In this document: one piece after another, positions 36,701 through 44,596 of the stretch
Numbering within the stretch: position 1 is the first letter of the stretch
How the letters are laid out: each line of letters starts with the position of its first letter
Source of the DNA: CAZHEV01 sp964531335 [NCBI: uncultured bacterium]
Lineage (GTDB): Bacteria; Eisenbacteria; RBG-16-71-46; CAZHEV01
DNA length: 64,000 bases
NCBI GenBank assembly: GCA_964531335.1
Contig: CAZHEV010000011.1
Coordinates: forward strand, 44,673 to 108,672
Direction of reading: 5' to 3'
Made by a program: the position numbers and the translations under genes
The notes under the pieces: model-generated
Seen by the model: only the letters and a program-made list of their open reading frames with translations
What the model was told of the DNA's origin: nothing
Databases searched by the model: none

Positions 36701-37395
36701 ACGACGACCGCCTCTACGGTCAGGTCGGAGCCCGCGTCCAGCTCGACGTCGCCGGGGCCCGCCGATAGGAATATGGGCGAAGGCCCTGCGGCCATCGGAT
36801 TGGTCAGCATCCAGGCGGAGGTGCTTATCTCGCCCGGCCAGAGGATGCCCATGGCGCCCCAGAACGCCGCCACTATGGTTAGGTTTCTGCCCCACGTCCC
36901 CATCCCGCGATCGCGGACCACCGGCCCCGAGTCCATCTCTCGCGCGGCGCGCGCGCCGGCCTCGACCGCCTTCTCCATGATGGGCCGCGACACCCAGCGG
37001 TCCTCTCCGCCGCCGCTCAGTTTCCTTCCGAGCTGAAGCGAGCTGATGAGCGGGTTCTCGCCGGGCGCCAGCGTGGAGTCGAGGCGCACGGCAAGGGCCT
37101 CGAGCCCGGGAAGCCTCACCAGGGGGATTATCACGAACGCTGCCAGGCTGGTTATAGCCAGCGAAAGCCATGCCAGGGACAGCGTCAGCGTCCCCGCCAC
37201 GGAGGACGGCAGGACGGCGGCCAGAGCGAGCGCGACGGCGAGCCCGCCGCCCGCCACGCACAGCCAGCGGATCGATCCGCCGGCAAGCGTGTTGAGGACG
37301 AGCGAGCGCCTCGCCCGCTTGAGCAGGCGGAGCACCGCGTCGTATCGCGCCCCCTCGCGATCGATCATCCTGTCAGCTCTCTTGTGTTCTTCCAT
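33781..37395 (-). CDS. DUF4175-like giant membrane-anchored coiled-coil protein
   Basis: 1204 residues. Three or so membrane segments sit near the N-terminus (WLCVAGGGLAVALALAAVLP, LSLAWLSLAITSLAAFVIIP, LTIVAAFWGAMGILWPGEIS). A beta-rich region follows (residues about 200 to 590, with VEAVVVGTDQPPQIRARK and VRIVSPGRSVDLSSEMTV). The last 600 residues are almost pure charged helix (IEDLADQLRRGRELKEKLEE) and include several Met/Gln-rich stretches. This is the pattern of DUF4175 proteins found in FCB genomes beside DUF4159 genes. It follows the DUF4159 gene by 55 bases. No enzymatic motif is seen; a scaffold spanning the periplasm is a guess. Confidence 0.8.
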   Translation of the reverse strand: MEEHKRADRMIDREGARYDAVLRLLKRARRSLVLNTLAGGSIRWLCVAGGGLAVALALAAVLPSSVAGTLTLSLAWLSLAITSLAAFVIIPLVRLPGLEALAVRLDSTLAPGENPLISSLQLGRKLSGGGEDRWVSRPIMEKAVEAGARAAREMDSGPVVRDRGMGTWGRNLTIVAAFWGAMGILWPGEISTSAWMLTNPMAAGPSPIFLSAGPGDVELDAGSDLTVEAVVVGTDQPPQIRARKLGGVWRRAGMHPRRSGSFPIPGKFVGAAGDMLAKAPAEAGTDSPEGAGGEETASAGAEESGLAEELASYREGAGRRELPRHYYSFTLKGLQEDQEYKVVVADRASSTWRAVVNQPPRAVAFRMNYTFPDYTGLPPQRNVSASGDIAALKGASVELEISANRDLAGARMDFGGSAGAGGDNPDEAAGSRSIEMTPTADRAFLAAFRLMEEDKYKVGFVEKGGRERSDPRTFKITPLPDHPPMVRIVSPGRSVDLSSEMTVDVSAYAADDYGISEMRLVHFRDGAEESRLILSSYSGAPRELYESHEWDLTELGLLPGEVVYYCVEVFDNDTVSGPKAGRSEVHSARFPTMAEIYERVDEGYEEGIEDLADQLRRGRELKEKLEEISRELKSSGELSWEQRQSVKGALSDREKLTEAAKEIAESLNEVVKKMGGSDLVDEEVVDKIMEIQRLLSEITDPELKESMEKLNEAVSEVDKEELAKAMEKLEMDHEKLLKNLDKTIELLKRLKAEEQMRAVRERIEDLKRQQDNINSSLEKDDPAGDDLERLSRDEEQVKEGLEGLESSLSDLQQALAEIDAQASAEMEKQAQEASEEGLQGEAQKAADRMKSGSPQGAIQPGKNVSKGLSSMSEQMQSCMDSMRQRQTQEMAEKLGKAARDLVFLSKGQEAMVSSSDAESPQALARSQFQLHSGAAQVADDLEEVIRSSFSLSRRLGMELGDALHKMESATSAFETGRKQAGLATSWEAVPSLNKAALQLMKASQSMTSMSLSSCQSPSGQDAARQEMMKLCGMQREVNAGTQGLVKKLSEEGGRLQRSTQEQLANLAARQEMIRKGMKEVSGELGDRKDVLGRLDELAEEMKKVIGDMENENVDRKTVRRQQQILSRLLDAQRSIRRRDTDNERISRVGMDDPDRLPPGAIPPELLDAADKMRSDVLQGKADPIPSAYRRLVDEYFRVISAKGF

Positions 37396-37450
37396 TTTTC
37401 ACTTCCGAGCCCGCCCGGGCCGGTTCGACCCCAGGCGAAGGTGTCTCGCG

Positions 37451-38140
37451 TCAATGGGTCATGGCGTAGAGGACGATGTTCACCGCCGTCTTCATGGCCG
37501 CCTCCCGCTTATCGGGAGGATCGCCGTGCACGCCGGGGTCCTCGAGCCCGTCTCCGATATCAGTGTTGAAGGTGTAGAAAACCACGAGCCTTCCCTCGTG
37601 CAGGATTCCCAGCCCTTGAGGCGGGCCGCCGTCGTGCTCGTGAATCTTCGGGAGCCCGTTCGGGAAATCGTACAGCATATGGTAAATGTCGTGCGTGAAG
37701 GGCAGCTCGACCAGAGGGGACTCGGGAAAGACGCTCGCCATCTCCCGGCGGAAGGACTTGTCCATTCCGTAGTTGTCGTCCGCCCACAGGAAACCCCCGC
37801 TGGCCAGGTACCTGCGAAGCCGCTCCTCCTCCGCGTGCGTGAAGTTGACGGTGCCGTGACCGTTCATGTAGAGCATAGGGTAGTCGAAGAGCTTCTCAGA
37901 AAGTATCTCCACGCGGCCTTCCCTATCCACCTCGACAGCCACGCCCGTGCGCTCCTTCAGAGCGGCAAGCAGGTTGGGAAGGGAGCTCGGATTGGAGTAC
38001 CAGTCTCCGCCGCCGCCGTACTTGAGCCTGGCGATCGAAAAGCCGCCCTCCTGCGAGGTGATGTCCGCGGCCGCGGGAAGGGCGGCCGCGCACAGGGCCG
38101 CCACCGCTATTACTACGGAAAGGGATTTCATAGGGCTCAT
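37451..38140 (-). CDS. DUF4159-family secreted protein
   Basis: 229 residues with signal peptide (LSVVIAVAALCAAALPAAA). The family pattern is clear: FSIARLKYGGGGDWYSNPSS, YPMLYMNGHGTVNFTHAEEE, YLASGGFLWADDNYGMDKSF and FPNGLPKIHEHDGGPPQG, a flavodoxin/GATase-like fold. ATG 38140 has GGGAG five bases upstream. First gene of the four-gene operon running to 30760. In other FCB and myxobacterial genomes DUF4159 genes lie beside MoxR, DUF58 and BatA-type genes; those are absent here. Function unknown. Confidence 0.85.
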   Translation of the reverse strand: MSPMKSLSVVIAVAALCAAALPAAADITSQEGGFSIARLKYGGGGDWYSNPSSLPNLLAALKERTGVAVEVDREGRVEILSEKLFDYPMLYMNGHGTVNFTHAEEERLRRYLASGGFLWADDNYGMDKSFRREMASVFPESPLVELPFTHDIYHMLYDFPNGLPKIHEHDGGPPQGLGILHEGRLVVFYTFNTDIGDGLEDPGVHGDPPDKREAAMKTAVNIVLYAMTH

Positions 38141-38333
38141 AACAGCTCCCGCACGGGCGCTCTGGTTGCGCGTATCGACGGCGGGAAAGTCTCTCAGCCC
38201 GCCGTCCTTGTTCTATCTCGGTCATCCCTGGGCCCGGCCGGCGCTGCCACATACCAGGCCTTCGCCGCCTACGCCCCCGCGCGCGCCCTCATATAATTGA
38301 GACGACGATCACTGGAAAGAAGTTCATTGGGGC

Positions 38334-38357
38334 GAAAAACCGCCCGAGGCGGGCGGT
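38334..38357 (-). terminator. rho-independent terminator
   Basis: On the minus strand ACCGCCC-GCCTC-GGGCGGT is followed by five T. It lies about 70 bases past the stop of the small secreted protein gene at 38426, and closes that transcription unit before the DUF4159 operon. Confidence 0.78.
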
Positions 38358-38425
38358 CGGCTGTCCCCACTACTTCTTACCCATCGCTCGCTGAGCGGTT
38401 CCCGGCCCCGGCTTTCCCGGCGGCC

Positions 38426-38899
38426 CTAACGTTGCGGCAGCGCCCTGATCTCCGCGACCGACCAGGACATACCTTCTTTCCGGAGCGTGACCTTCAAGAG
38501 CAGCTCCCTCACGGGCCCTTCCTCGGAGCGCCTGAACTTCCAGCGCGCGGTGCCGCACGGCATCTCCGAGCCCTCCTCGCTCCAGTTAAACTCCACGAAC
38601 TCGAAGCTCTCGGTGACCTTGTAGGTCAGGGCGTCCGTGATGAGATAGGCCGCCTGGGTCCTGGTATAGGCCTCGTTCTGCGGACCCGCGTCTCCCAGCG
38701 ACAGGGCTATCTTATCAGGCGCCAACGTCTTTTCCAGCATGTCGGCGCGGCCCTCCGCCCAAGCCTCCTCGAAAGCCGAGAGCACCGACAGCGGGCTCCG
38801 GGGCGTGGGGCCGGCCGAGGAAGGACCGGCTGCCTGCGCGAGCGTCAGCGCTAGCGCAAGCGCGGCGAGGCAAAAGGACTTGAGCGGCGGATTCATCAT
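38426..38899 (-). CDS. small secreted protein, DUF4783/NTF2-like fold suspected
   Basis: 157 residues from ATG 38897-38899, with GAGGGAG just upstream; a longer frame adds 12 residues without a ribosome site. Signal peptide SFCLAALALALTLAQAAG. The mature part (SVLSAFEEAWAEGRADMLEK, then ALSLGDAGPQNEAYTRTQA, ELLLKVTLRKEGMSWSVAEI) has the helix-then-curved-sheet pattern of small secreted DUF4783/SnoaL-like domains. It lies 127 bases after secF and is followed by a terminator. Function unknown. Confidence 0.7.
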   Translation of the reverse strand: MMNPPLKSFCLAALALALTLAQAAGPSSAGPTPRSPLSVLSAFEEAWAEGRADMLEKTLAPDKIALSLGDAGPQNEAYTRTQAAYLITDALTYKVTESFEFVEFNWSEEGSEMPCGTARWKFRRSEEGPVRELLLKVTLRKEGMSWSVAEIRALPQR

Positions 38900-39025
38900 G
38901 GCAGCTCCCTCAAACGAACAGAGCAAGCTTTCCATAATTATAGCATCCGCGCCGGCCCGCGAACAAGGCGGCCGTTTCGGGCGGATCGGGCGGATATACC
39001 GAGCTTGAAACGCGGTGAAGAGACC

Positions 39026-39937
39026 CTAACGGGCCCGTTTGGAGCTGAAAGCAGCGAACTCCACCACGCTGGCGCTCGCCACGAAGATCGAGGAGTAGGT
39101 GCCGACCACGATCCCGGCCAGAATGGCGAAAGCGAAATCATGAATCACCTCGCCGCCCAGGATATACAGCGATAGCACCGCGAAAAGGGTCGTGAAAGAG
39201 GTTATCACGGTCCTGCTCAGCACCTGATTGATGCTCATGTTGAAGACGACGGGGAGCCTCTCCCGCCTGTAGGTGCGCATCTGCTCGCGGATGCGGTCGA
39301 ACACGACTATAGTGTCGTTTATCGAGTACCCGCCTATCGTGAGGAAGGCGGCTATGATGGTCAGGGAGATCTCCATGTTCAGGACGGAGAACAATCCGAG
39401 CACGAGCAGGATATCGTGGAAAAGGGCCAATACGGCGCCCACCGCGAACTTGAACTCGTAGCGCCACGAGACGTAGAGCATGATTCCGATCAGGGCCCAG
39501 AGTATGGCCCAGATCGCCTTGCCCTTCAGCTCCTCGCCTATCTTCGGCCCGACCGTCTCCTGGCGCCTGAGCTCCATCTCCAGGTCGGGCATCTTCTCCT
39601 GTATGGCCGACTTCACCGTTCCGAACGGGTCCCTGGCGGGGTCGTGCCGCATCCTTATGAGGATCTCGCTGTGCGTTCCCGTCTCACCGGCGATTCTCTG
39701 GATCCCCGCGGTCTCCAGCCCGGCCTGAGACAGGGCGCTCCTTATCTCGTCGAGGCGGATGTCTTCGAAGAACCGGACCTGGACCAGGGTGCCGCCCTCG
39801 AAGTCGATACCCAGGCGCGGCCCACCGTGGGCGATCAGCGATACTATCGAGACGAGGACCAGGACGGCGGAAACGACGGCCGCGTGCTTCCTCTTCCCCA
39901 TGAAGTCGAACCTTGTATCAACCAGGAGCTGTCTCAT
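39026..39937 (-). CDS. secF: protein translocase subunit SecF
   Basis: SecF pairs with SecD to pull exported proteins out of SecYEG using the proton gradient. The 303-residue protein has an N-terminal membrane segment (VVSAVLVLVSIVSLIAHG), GPRLGIDFEGGTLVQVRF, and the later segments with GGYSINDTIVVFDRIRE and VLSRTVITSFTTLFAVLSLY, all typical. Length normal. It starts 20 bases after secD. Confidence 0.96.
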   Translation of the reverse strand: MRQLLVDTRFDFMGKRKHAAVVSAVLVLVSIVSLIAHGGPRLGIDFEGGTLVQVRFFEDIRLDEIRSALSQAGLETAGIQRIAGETGTHSEILIRMRHDPARDPFGTVKSAIQEKMPDLEMELRRQETVGPKIGEELKGKAIWAILWALIGIMLYVSWRYEFKFAVGAVLALFHDILLVLGLFSVLNMEISLTIIAAFLTIGGYSINDTIVVFDRIREQMRTYRRERLPVVFNMSINQVLSRTVITSFTTLFAVLSLYILGGEVIHDFAFAILAGIVVGTYSSIFVASASVVEFAAFSSKRAR

Positions 39938-39957
39938 CGTTCCCTCGTTCTATATCC

Positions 39958-41577
39958 CTATATGCTCAGCTTCCTCGGCTGGAACCTGGCGGTGATGGCG
40001 TCGAAGATCAATCTCGTAACGAGAACGGCCGTGAACATGTTGGCCAGGATGCCCGCGCTGAGCGTAACGGCGAACCCTTTGATCGGGCCGGTTCCGAACT
40101 GATAGAGGACCACCGCGCTTATGAGCGTGGTGACGTTGGCGTCGACGATCGTCACGAAAGCGCGGCTGTAGCCGCTCTCGATGGCGGCCCTCACGGTCTT
40201 GCCCGCGCGCAACTCCTCTCTTATCCGCTCGAATATGAGCACGTTCGCGTCGACGGCTATTCCGATGGTCAGAACTATTCCCGCAATGCCGGGAAGCGTC
40301 AGCGTGGCGTGGAAGCCGGCGAGTATCGCGAACAACAGGAACAAGTTCAGAGTCAGCGCAAAGACAGCTATGATGCCGGAGCCCCTGTAGTAGAGGATGA
40401 TGAAAACCAGCACGATCACCCCGCCCACCAGGCCGGCCCTGAGCCCCTGCCTGATGGAGTCGGAGCCCAGCGAAGGCCCCACGGTACGCTCCTCGATGAA
40501 GAGCATGGGCGCGGGAAGGGCGCCCGCTTTCAGCACCACCTCGAGCTGCCGGGCCTCGTCGTCGTCGAAGCCGCCGGTGATGACGGCGACCCCGTCCCTT
40601 ATCTTCTCCCGGACGACGGGAGCCGAGGACACCCGGTTCTCCAGCACGATGGCTATCTGTTTTCCGACGTTGGCGCCCGTCATGCGCGCGAAGATGGTGC
40701 GCCCCTGGTTGTTCATTATCATCTCCACGCCCGGTGCGCTCGGGTCGTCCTGATCCATTCCGTACTTGACCCTTGCGCTCTTCACGCCCGCGCCCGTAAG
40801 GGGCGTGCCTTTCTCGAGGACGTACAGCTCCCTTACGCGCTCTCCCTGATAAGTCATCTCGTCGTCGGCCCACGCGATGGTCGCGTCGACCGGAAGCATG
40901 GAGAAGTCGGAATCGCCGGCCCCCATCTCGAGCAGCCGCTGGACTTCCCTCACCTTGTCGTTGGGCACCAGCGCCGTGCCCCCGCTCAGGCCCATGAAAT
41001 TGCCGGTGAGAGGCTTCTCAGCGAGTATCGAATCCATGACGCCGGGCATCGCTTCCGCCGTGTCGGCGAAGGCCGTGTCGGCGAAGGCCGTGTCTCCGGA
41101 GATCTTCGCGGCGATGACTCTGTCCAGGCGGTCGAAGATCTGGCGCGCCTCTACGTCGGTCAGAACGAGCTTGAACTCGAGAAGGGCGGTCCGGCCGATC
41201 AGTTGCTTTAGAGCCTCCTCGTCCTCGATGCCGGGAAGCTGGACCACCATTCTGTCTTCGCCCTGCTTCTGAATCACGGGCTCCGTCACGCCGTACTGGT
41301 CCACCCTGTTGCGGATGACCTCGATCGCCCTGTCCAGCGAGCCTTCCGCCTCCTCCTCGGACAGCTCGGACTTGTCCACCTCCAACACGGCGTGCATGCC
41401 GCCGCGCAGGTCGAGCCCCAGCTTCATCGACTTGCCCAGGAGCTCGGCGAGCTGATCCTCGGTCTTGGACGCCCTCTTCTCTTCAGACATAGTGTAGTAG
41501 ACGACGGTGGGATATATGTAATACACGGCCAGAACCATGACCGCGATCACGCTGAGTATCTTCCACTTGTTGCTCAA
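39958..41577 (-). CDS. secD: protein translocase subunit SecD
   Basis: 539 residues. It has an N-terminal membrane segment (ILSVIAVMVLAVYYIYPTVV), the LGLDLRGGMHAVLEVDKSEL motif, VIRNRVDQYGVTEPVIQKQG, and the C-terminal membrane bundle with GIVLTIGIAVDANVLIFERI and SGYSRAFVTIVDANVTTLI. Residues around 170 contain a short tandem insertion (DTAFADTAFADT). Together with SecF it drives the later stage of Sec export. The operon begins here; a terminator separates it from pdxJ upstream. Confidence 0.96.
   Translation of the reverse strand: MSNKWKILSVIAVMVLAVYYIYPTVVYYTMSEEKRASKTEDQLAELLGKSMKLGLDLRGGMHAVLEVDKSELSEEEAEGSLDRAIEVIRNRVDQYGVTEPVIQKQGEDRMVVQLPGIEDEEALKQLIGRTALLEFKLVLTDVEARQIFDRLDRVIAAKISGDTAFADTAFADTAEAMPGVMDSILAEKPLTGNFMGLSGGTALVPNDKVREVQRLLEMGAGDSDFSMLPVDATIAWADDEMTYQGERVRELYVLEKGTPLTGAGVKSARVKYGMDQDDPSAPGVEMIMNNQGRTIFARMTGANVGKQIAIVLENRVSSAPVVREKIRDGVAVITGGFDDDEARQLEVVLKAGALPAPMLFIEERTVGPSLGSDSIRQGLRAGLVGGVIVLVFIILYYRGSGIIAVFALTLNLFLLFAILAGFHATLTLPGIAGIVLTIGIAVDANVLIFERIREELRAGKTVRAAIESGYSRAFVTIVDANVTTLISAVVLYQFGTGPIKGFAVTLSAGILANMFTAVLVTRLIFDAITARFQPRKLSI
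41060..41094 (-). repeat. 15-base in-frame tandem duplication inside secD
   Basis: GTGTCGGCGAAGGCC occurs twice in a row (41060-41074, 41075-41089) with a partial third start, adding the five-residue unit ADTAF to the SecD periplasmic domain. Recent slippage is the simplest cause. Confidence 0.8.
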
Positions 41578-41633
41578 AGCGTCTTTCCCTCGCTAGACAA
41601 ATGACGGGTAACTCGGAGTTCCCATAAGGCAAC

Positions 41634-41671
41634 AAAAACACAGCCGTTTAGGTTAGCCCCTCTCGGCTGTG
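41634..41671 (-). terminator. rho-independent terminator after pdxJ
   Basis: On the minus strand CACAGCCG and CGGCTGTG form an 8-base stem with a 17-base loop, followed by TTTTTG. It lies about 60 bases past the pdxJ stop and before secD. Confidence 0.68.
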
Positions 41672-41731
41672 ATGTCAACAGAAAAGCCGATTCCCTAAAG
41701 CCGATTCCCCGCCGGGACGCCGGCCCCGCTC

Positions 41732-42454
41732 CTACGCAAGCCTCGCCGAGCGCACCAGGGAGAGCATGTCCCCCACGGCCTTCTCTATGCCCACGGCCAC
41801 GGATCTCGACACTATCGCGTGGCCTACGACAAGCCCTTCCAGCTCCTCGATCTGCGCCAGCTTGGCCGCGTTCCTGTAGCTTATGCCCCCTCCGGCGTAC
41901 ACGGCCATCCCCATCTTGGCGGCCATCGTCGCGGAGGCTGAGAGCTTCTCCAGCTCCGCCTCCTCTGCTCCGGTCTTCAAGGCGCCGGCGAACCTATGAG
42001 TTCGGAGCTCCACGCGTCCCGCTCCGATCCGGGAGGCGGCCTTTATCTGGTTGAGCTCGGGCTCGATGAAGAAGCTCAGGCCCACCTCGGCCCGCTTCAG
42101 CGCCTGAGCCGTCTCCTTCAACCCCTCCTCGAGGGATATGAGGTCGATGCTCGACGAGGCGGCCCCGTCGGACTCCTGCACGAGTGTGGCCACGTCGGGC
42201 CTGGAGGCGAGCGCCAACCCGAGCGATTCCTCCGTGGGGTTGATGTGGAGTTCGAAAGAGGTCTTGGCCAGCTCGCGAAGGAGCCGGAGATCTCTCTCTT
42301 GAATGTGTCTCCTGTCGCTTCGAAGGTGGACAGCTATGCCGGATGCGCCGGCCGCCTCGGCCATAAGCGCTATTGTGACCGGGTCAGGGTCCGAGCCCAT
42401 CCTGGCTTCCCTGATAGTGGCGACGTGGTCTACGTTTACAACAAGCTCGATCAT
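41732..42454 (-). CDS. pdxJ: pyridoxine 5'-phosphate synthase
   Basis: Makes pyridoxine phosphate from 1-deoxyxylulose 5-phosphate and aminoacetone phosphate (vitamin B6 pathway). The 240-residue protein begins MIELVVNVDHVATIREAR, then VHLRSDRRHIQERDLRLL, ELHINPTEESLGLA and near the end AGGGISYRNAAKLAQIEEL with VVGHAIVSRSVAVG. I chose ATG 42452-42454, with GGAGG eight bases upstream; a GTG 15 bases earlier is less likely. It follows the YibQ-like gene by 73 bases. Confidence 0.95.
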   Translation of the reverse strand: MIELVVNVDHVATIREARMGSDPDPVTIALMAEAAGASGIAVHLRSDRRHIQERDLRLLRELAKTSFELHINPTEESLGLALASRPDVATLVQESDGAASSSIDLISLEEGLKETAQALKRAEVGLSFFIEPELNQIKAASRIGAGRVELRTHRFAGALKTGAEEAELEKLSASATMAAKMGMAVYAGGGISYRNAAKLAQIEELEGLVVGHAIVSRSVAVGIEKAVGDMLSLVRSARLA

Positions 42455-42527
42455 GGCAAGAACCTCCACAGCCCTGGGATGCGTTTACCTTTGCACCCTA
42501 GCCGCGGAACAAGGCGGAATCAAGCGT

Positions 42528-43739
42528 CTATCGATCTCCCATGAGATCCGACGGCTTCACCATGACGATTCCCCTCTCCTCGTAGCCGGCCGCCCTGGAG
42601 GTCAAAAGCTCGAGCAGCTCCTCGGTCGGCGCGGAAAGGACAGTCGCCTCGCCCCTTTGAAGGGCGACTCTCTCGGCCCTGTCCAATCGTCCGGCCAGGG
42701 CCTTTGATCCCTTGCCGGACGACTCCAGGAACAGATCCGCCCTGAACCAGGGCACACCCAGCTTGCCCGCGGTCTCGGGCAGGACGCTCTCTATCGAGCT
42801 GGGGCTTTCCATGAAGTAGAGGCCGCGCGCCTTGACCTCGAGAAGGGCCGCCCGCATCAGGTCGCGGTCGCGCATGAACGCCGAGCCCATGTAGTTCACG
42901 ACGCCCGAGACGTGCCCCAGCTTCTCCAGGTGAAGCCGGATCAGGCCCCTTATCTCGTCCTCGGAATGGTCCAGCAAGACCGCCCCGGACCCAGGGTCCC
43001 TCCTGGGAAAGCCCGCGGGCTCCATGGGCAGGTGCAACAGCACCTCCTTGCCGTTGTCCCGCGCCAGCCTCGCGGTCTCCTCCGAGGCCGGGCGGGCGGG
43101 AAGGACGGCTACGGCAAGCGGAAGCGGCGACTCGATGAGACGGCGGGTCGCGGAGTCGAGATCCCGTCCCGCCTCCACCAACACGACCGCCAACCTCGCC
43201 TCCTTTTCATCCGTTTTCTCCGTGCCCTCGGTCTCATACAGGAGAAGCTCCAGACAGACCGCCGAGTCCGCGGCCACCGCCAGCGTCAGGAACCTGCGCC
43301 GCCCGGGCCTGCCTCTCCACTCCCGTCCGTCCACCACGCGGCCATCGGCCCCCTCGGCCGCCTTAGTGACAGCCAGGTTGGCCTTCTCCAGCGATATATC
43401 CGGGGGCAGGGGCGCCTCCCACATTACAGGCCCGGCGCCCGCCCCGTCGGCGTCGGCCGCCTCGGAGGTGATCCGGTCCTCGGTGACGCCCAGGTCCATC
43501 AGCGCCGCGTGCACGTTCTGCTTCACGTGGAGCGCCAGAAGGGCGGGATCGCCCTGCGTCTTGCGGCCGAAGTTTGACTCGAACCACATGCGGGCGTCCT
43601 CTGATCTCGTCAAATGAAGGATGAGAAGGGTTACTGCCGCGATAAGAACGACCAGGAGGACGGCGGAGGCCGGAGCGCCGCGGCTTCTCCCGGCGCGCGG
43701 CGTTCTCTTGGATCGGCTCTTTGAGGAAGAACGAGCCAA
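42528..43739 (-). CDS. YibQ-like divergent polysaccharide deacetylase
   Basis: 403 residues. A basic N-terminus and membrane anchor (SAVLLVVLIAAVTLLILHL) are followed by a linker region and, from about residue 200, a divergent NodB-type domain: LAVAVLPARPASEETARLAR, VLLHLPMEPAGFP, SGVVNYMGSAFMRDRDLMRA and YFMESPSSIESVLP. In this family the metal ligands of ordinary deacetylases are partly lost (VVNYMGS here), so catalytic activity is uncertain. It is inner-membrane anchored with the domain in the periplasm; cell-wall remodelling is a family-based guess. Confidence 0.82.
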   Translation of the reverse strand: MARSSSKSRSKRTPRAGRSRGAPASAVLLVVLIAAVTLLILHLTRSEDARMWFESNFGRKTQGDPALLALHVKQNVHAALMDLGVTEDRITSEAADADGAGAGPVMWEAPLPPDISLEKANLAVTKAAEGADGRVVDGREWRGRPGRRRFLTLAVAADSAVCLELLLYETEGTEKTDEKEARLAVVLVEAGRDLDSATRRLIESPLPLAVAVLPARPASEETARLARDNGKEVLLHLPMEPAGFPRRDPGSGAVLLDHSEDEIRGLIRLHLEKLGHVSGVVNYMGSAFMRDRDLMRAALLEVKARGLYFMESPSSIESVLPETAGKLGVPWFRADLFLESSGKGSKALAGRLDRAERVALQRGEATVLSAPTEELLELLTSRAAGYEERGIVMVKPSDLMGDR

Positions 43740-43746
43740 GCGGTCC

Positions 43747-44364
43747 CTATCCTCCCGTATGCGGGGCGTCCTCTATCCGCCAGATGGTCATTGTGAAGGT
43801 ACTGTCCTGCGCCACGACGGTGTCGGGAAGGAAGTAGAATATGGGCCGGCTCCGCACATCGAGAGTGCGATCGCCCACCGTCCGCACCCGGAGGTCGAAG
43901 TTGACGAAAGCCTCCAGCGTGTTCTCCGGCGCGTCCTCGAGGTTGGACGGCTCGGGCTCGGTGGAGAAATCGATCACCAGTTCCATGCTCTCTATTTGGA
44001 GATCGGCATTTTCGCTGGGAACGAAATTGCGATTCAACATATTGCGGGCCAGCTCCAGCTCGGTCTCGATGAACCAGATGCCCTGCTCGTTGTAGAGATC
44101 GCTCGAGATCTCGTCCAGGTCGTCCTCGTCTATGACGAAGTGGAAGCTCGGATGGAGAAGCGGCTGGTACTTCTCGTACTCGAAGTTCTCGTACGCGTAG
44201 TCCATGTTCTCCAGCACATCCTCGGGGTCCTGCGGAGGGAAGGTGGGCAAAGGCACGGGCGCGGGCTCGTCTTTCTCCGGGCTCAGGCCGCAGCCCTGCG
44301 GGCCCAGGCCCACCGCGAGCGCGAGCAAAGAAACCAGTATAAGATATGACTCCCTGAATCTCAT
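43747..44364 (-). CDS. hypothetical exported protein, probable lipoprotein (member 2 of a related pair)
   Basis: 205 residues from ATG 44362-44364, with GGAGG eight bases upstream. The signal region ILVSLLALAVGLG ends in GPQGC, a weak lipobox. A Pro-rich linker is followed by a domain that begins VLENMDYAYENFEYEKYQPLLHP with FHFVIDEDDLDEI and ends RPIFYFLPDTV, then MTIWRIEDAP. The preceding gene encodes a protein of the same plan, so the two look like diverged duplicates. Function unknown. Confidence 0.7.
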   Translation of the reverse strand: MRFRESYLILVSLLALAVGLGPQGCGLSPEKDEPAPVPLPTFPPQDPEDVLENMDYAYENFEYEKYQPLLHPSFHFVIDEDDLDEISSDLYNEQGIWFIETELELARNMLNRNFVPSENADLQIESMELVIDFSTEPEPSNLEDAPENTLEAFVNFDLRVRTVGDRTLDVRSRPIFYFLPDTVVAQDSTFTMTIWRIEDAPHTGG

Positions 44365-44596
44365 CTCTGCTTCCTCCAACAGGGGGCGGGCGCTGGATAT
44401 GCGGAGCTTCGCCGGCCTCCGTCCCGCAATCCCTCGCTAATTATACCAGAGACGCCTTTTCACGGTCAATCTCCGGGCGCGCCTCAGGCAGCCTGTCCCC
44501 CGCGCGGAACCGCGCGCAAAGGCGCGTCGCGGCACGGCCGCGCGCAAGAGCCGGCGGACCGCCGCGCGAAGAGCGGTGCTCCGACAAAGACAGTAG

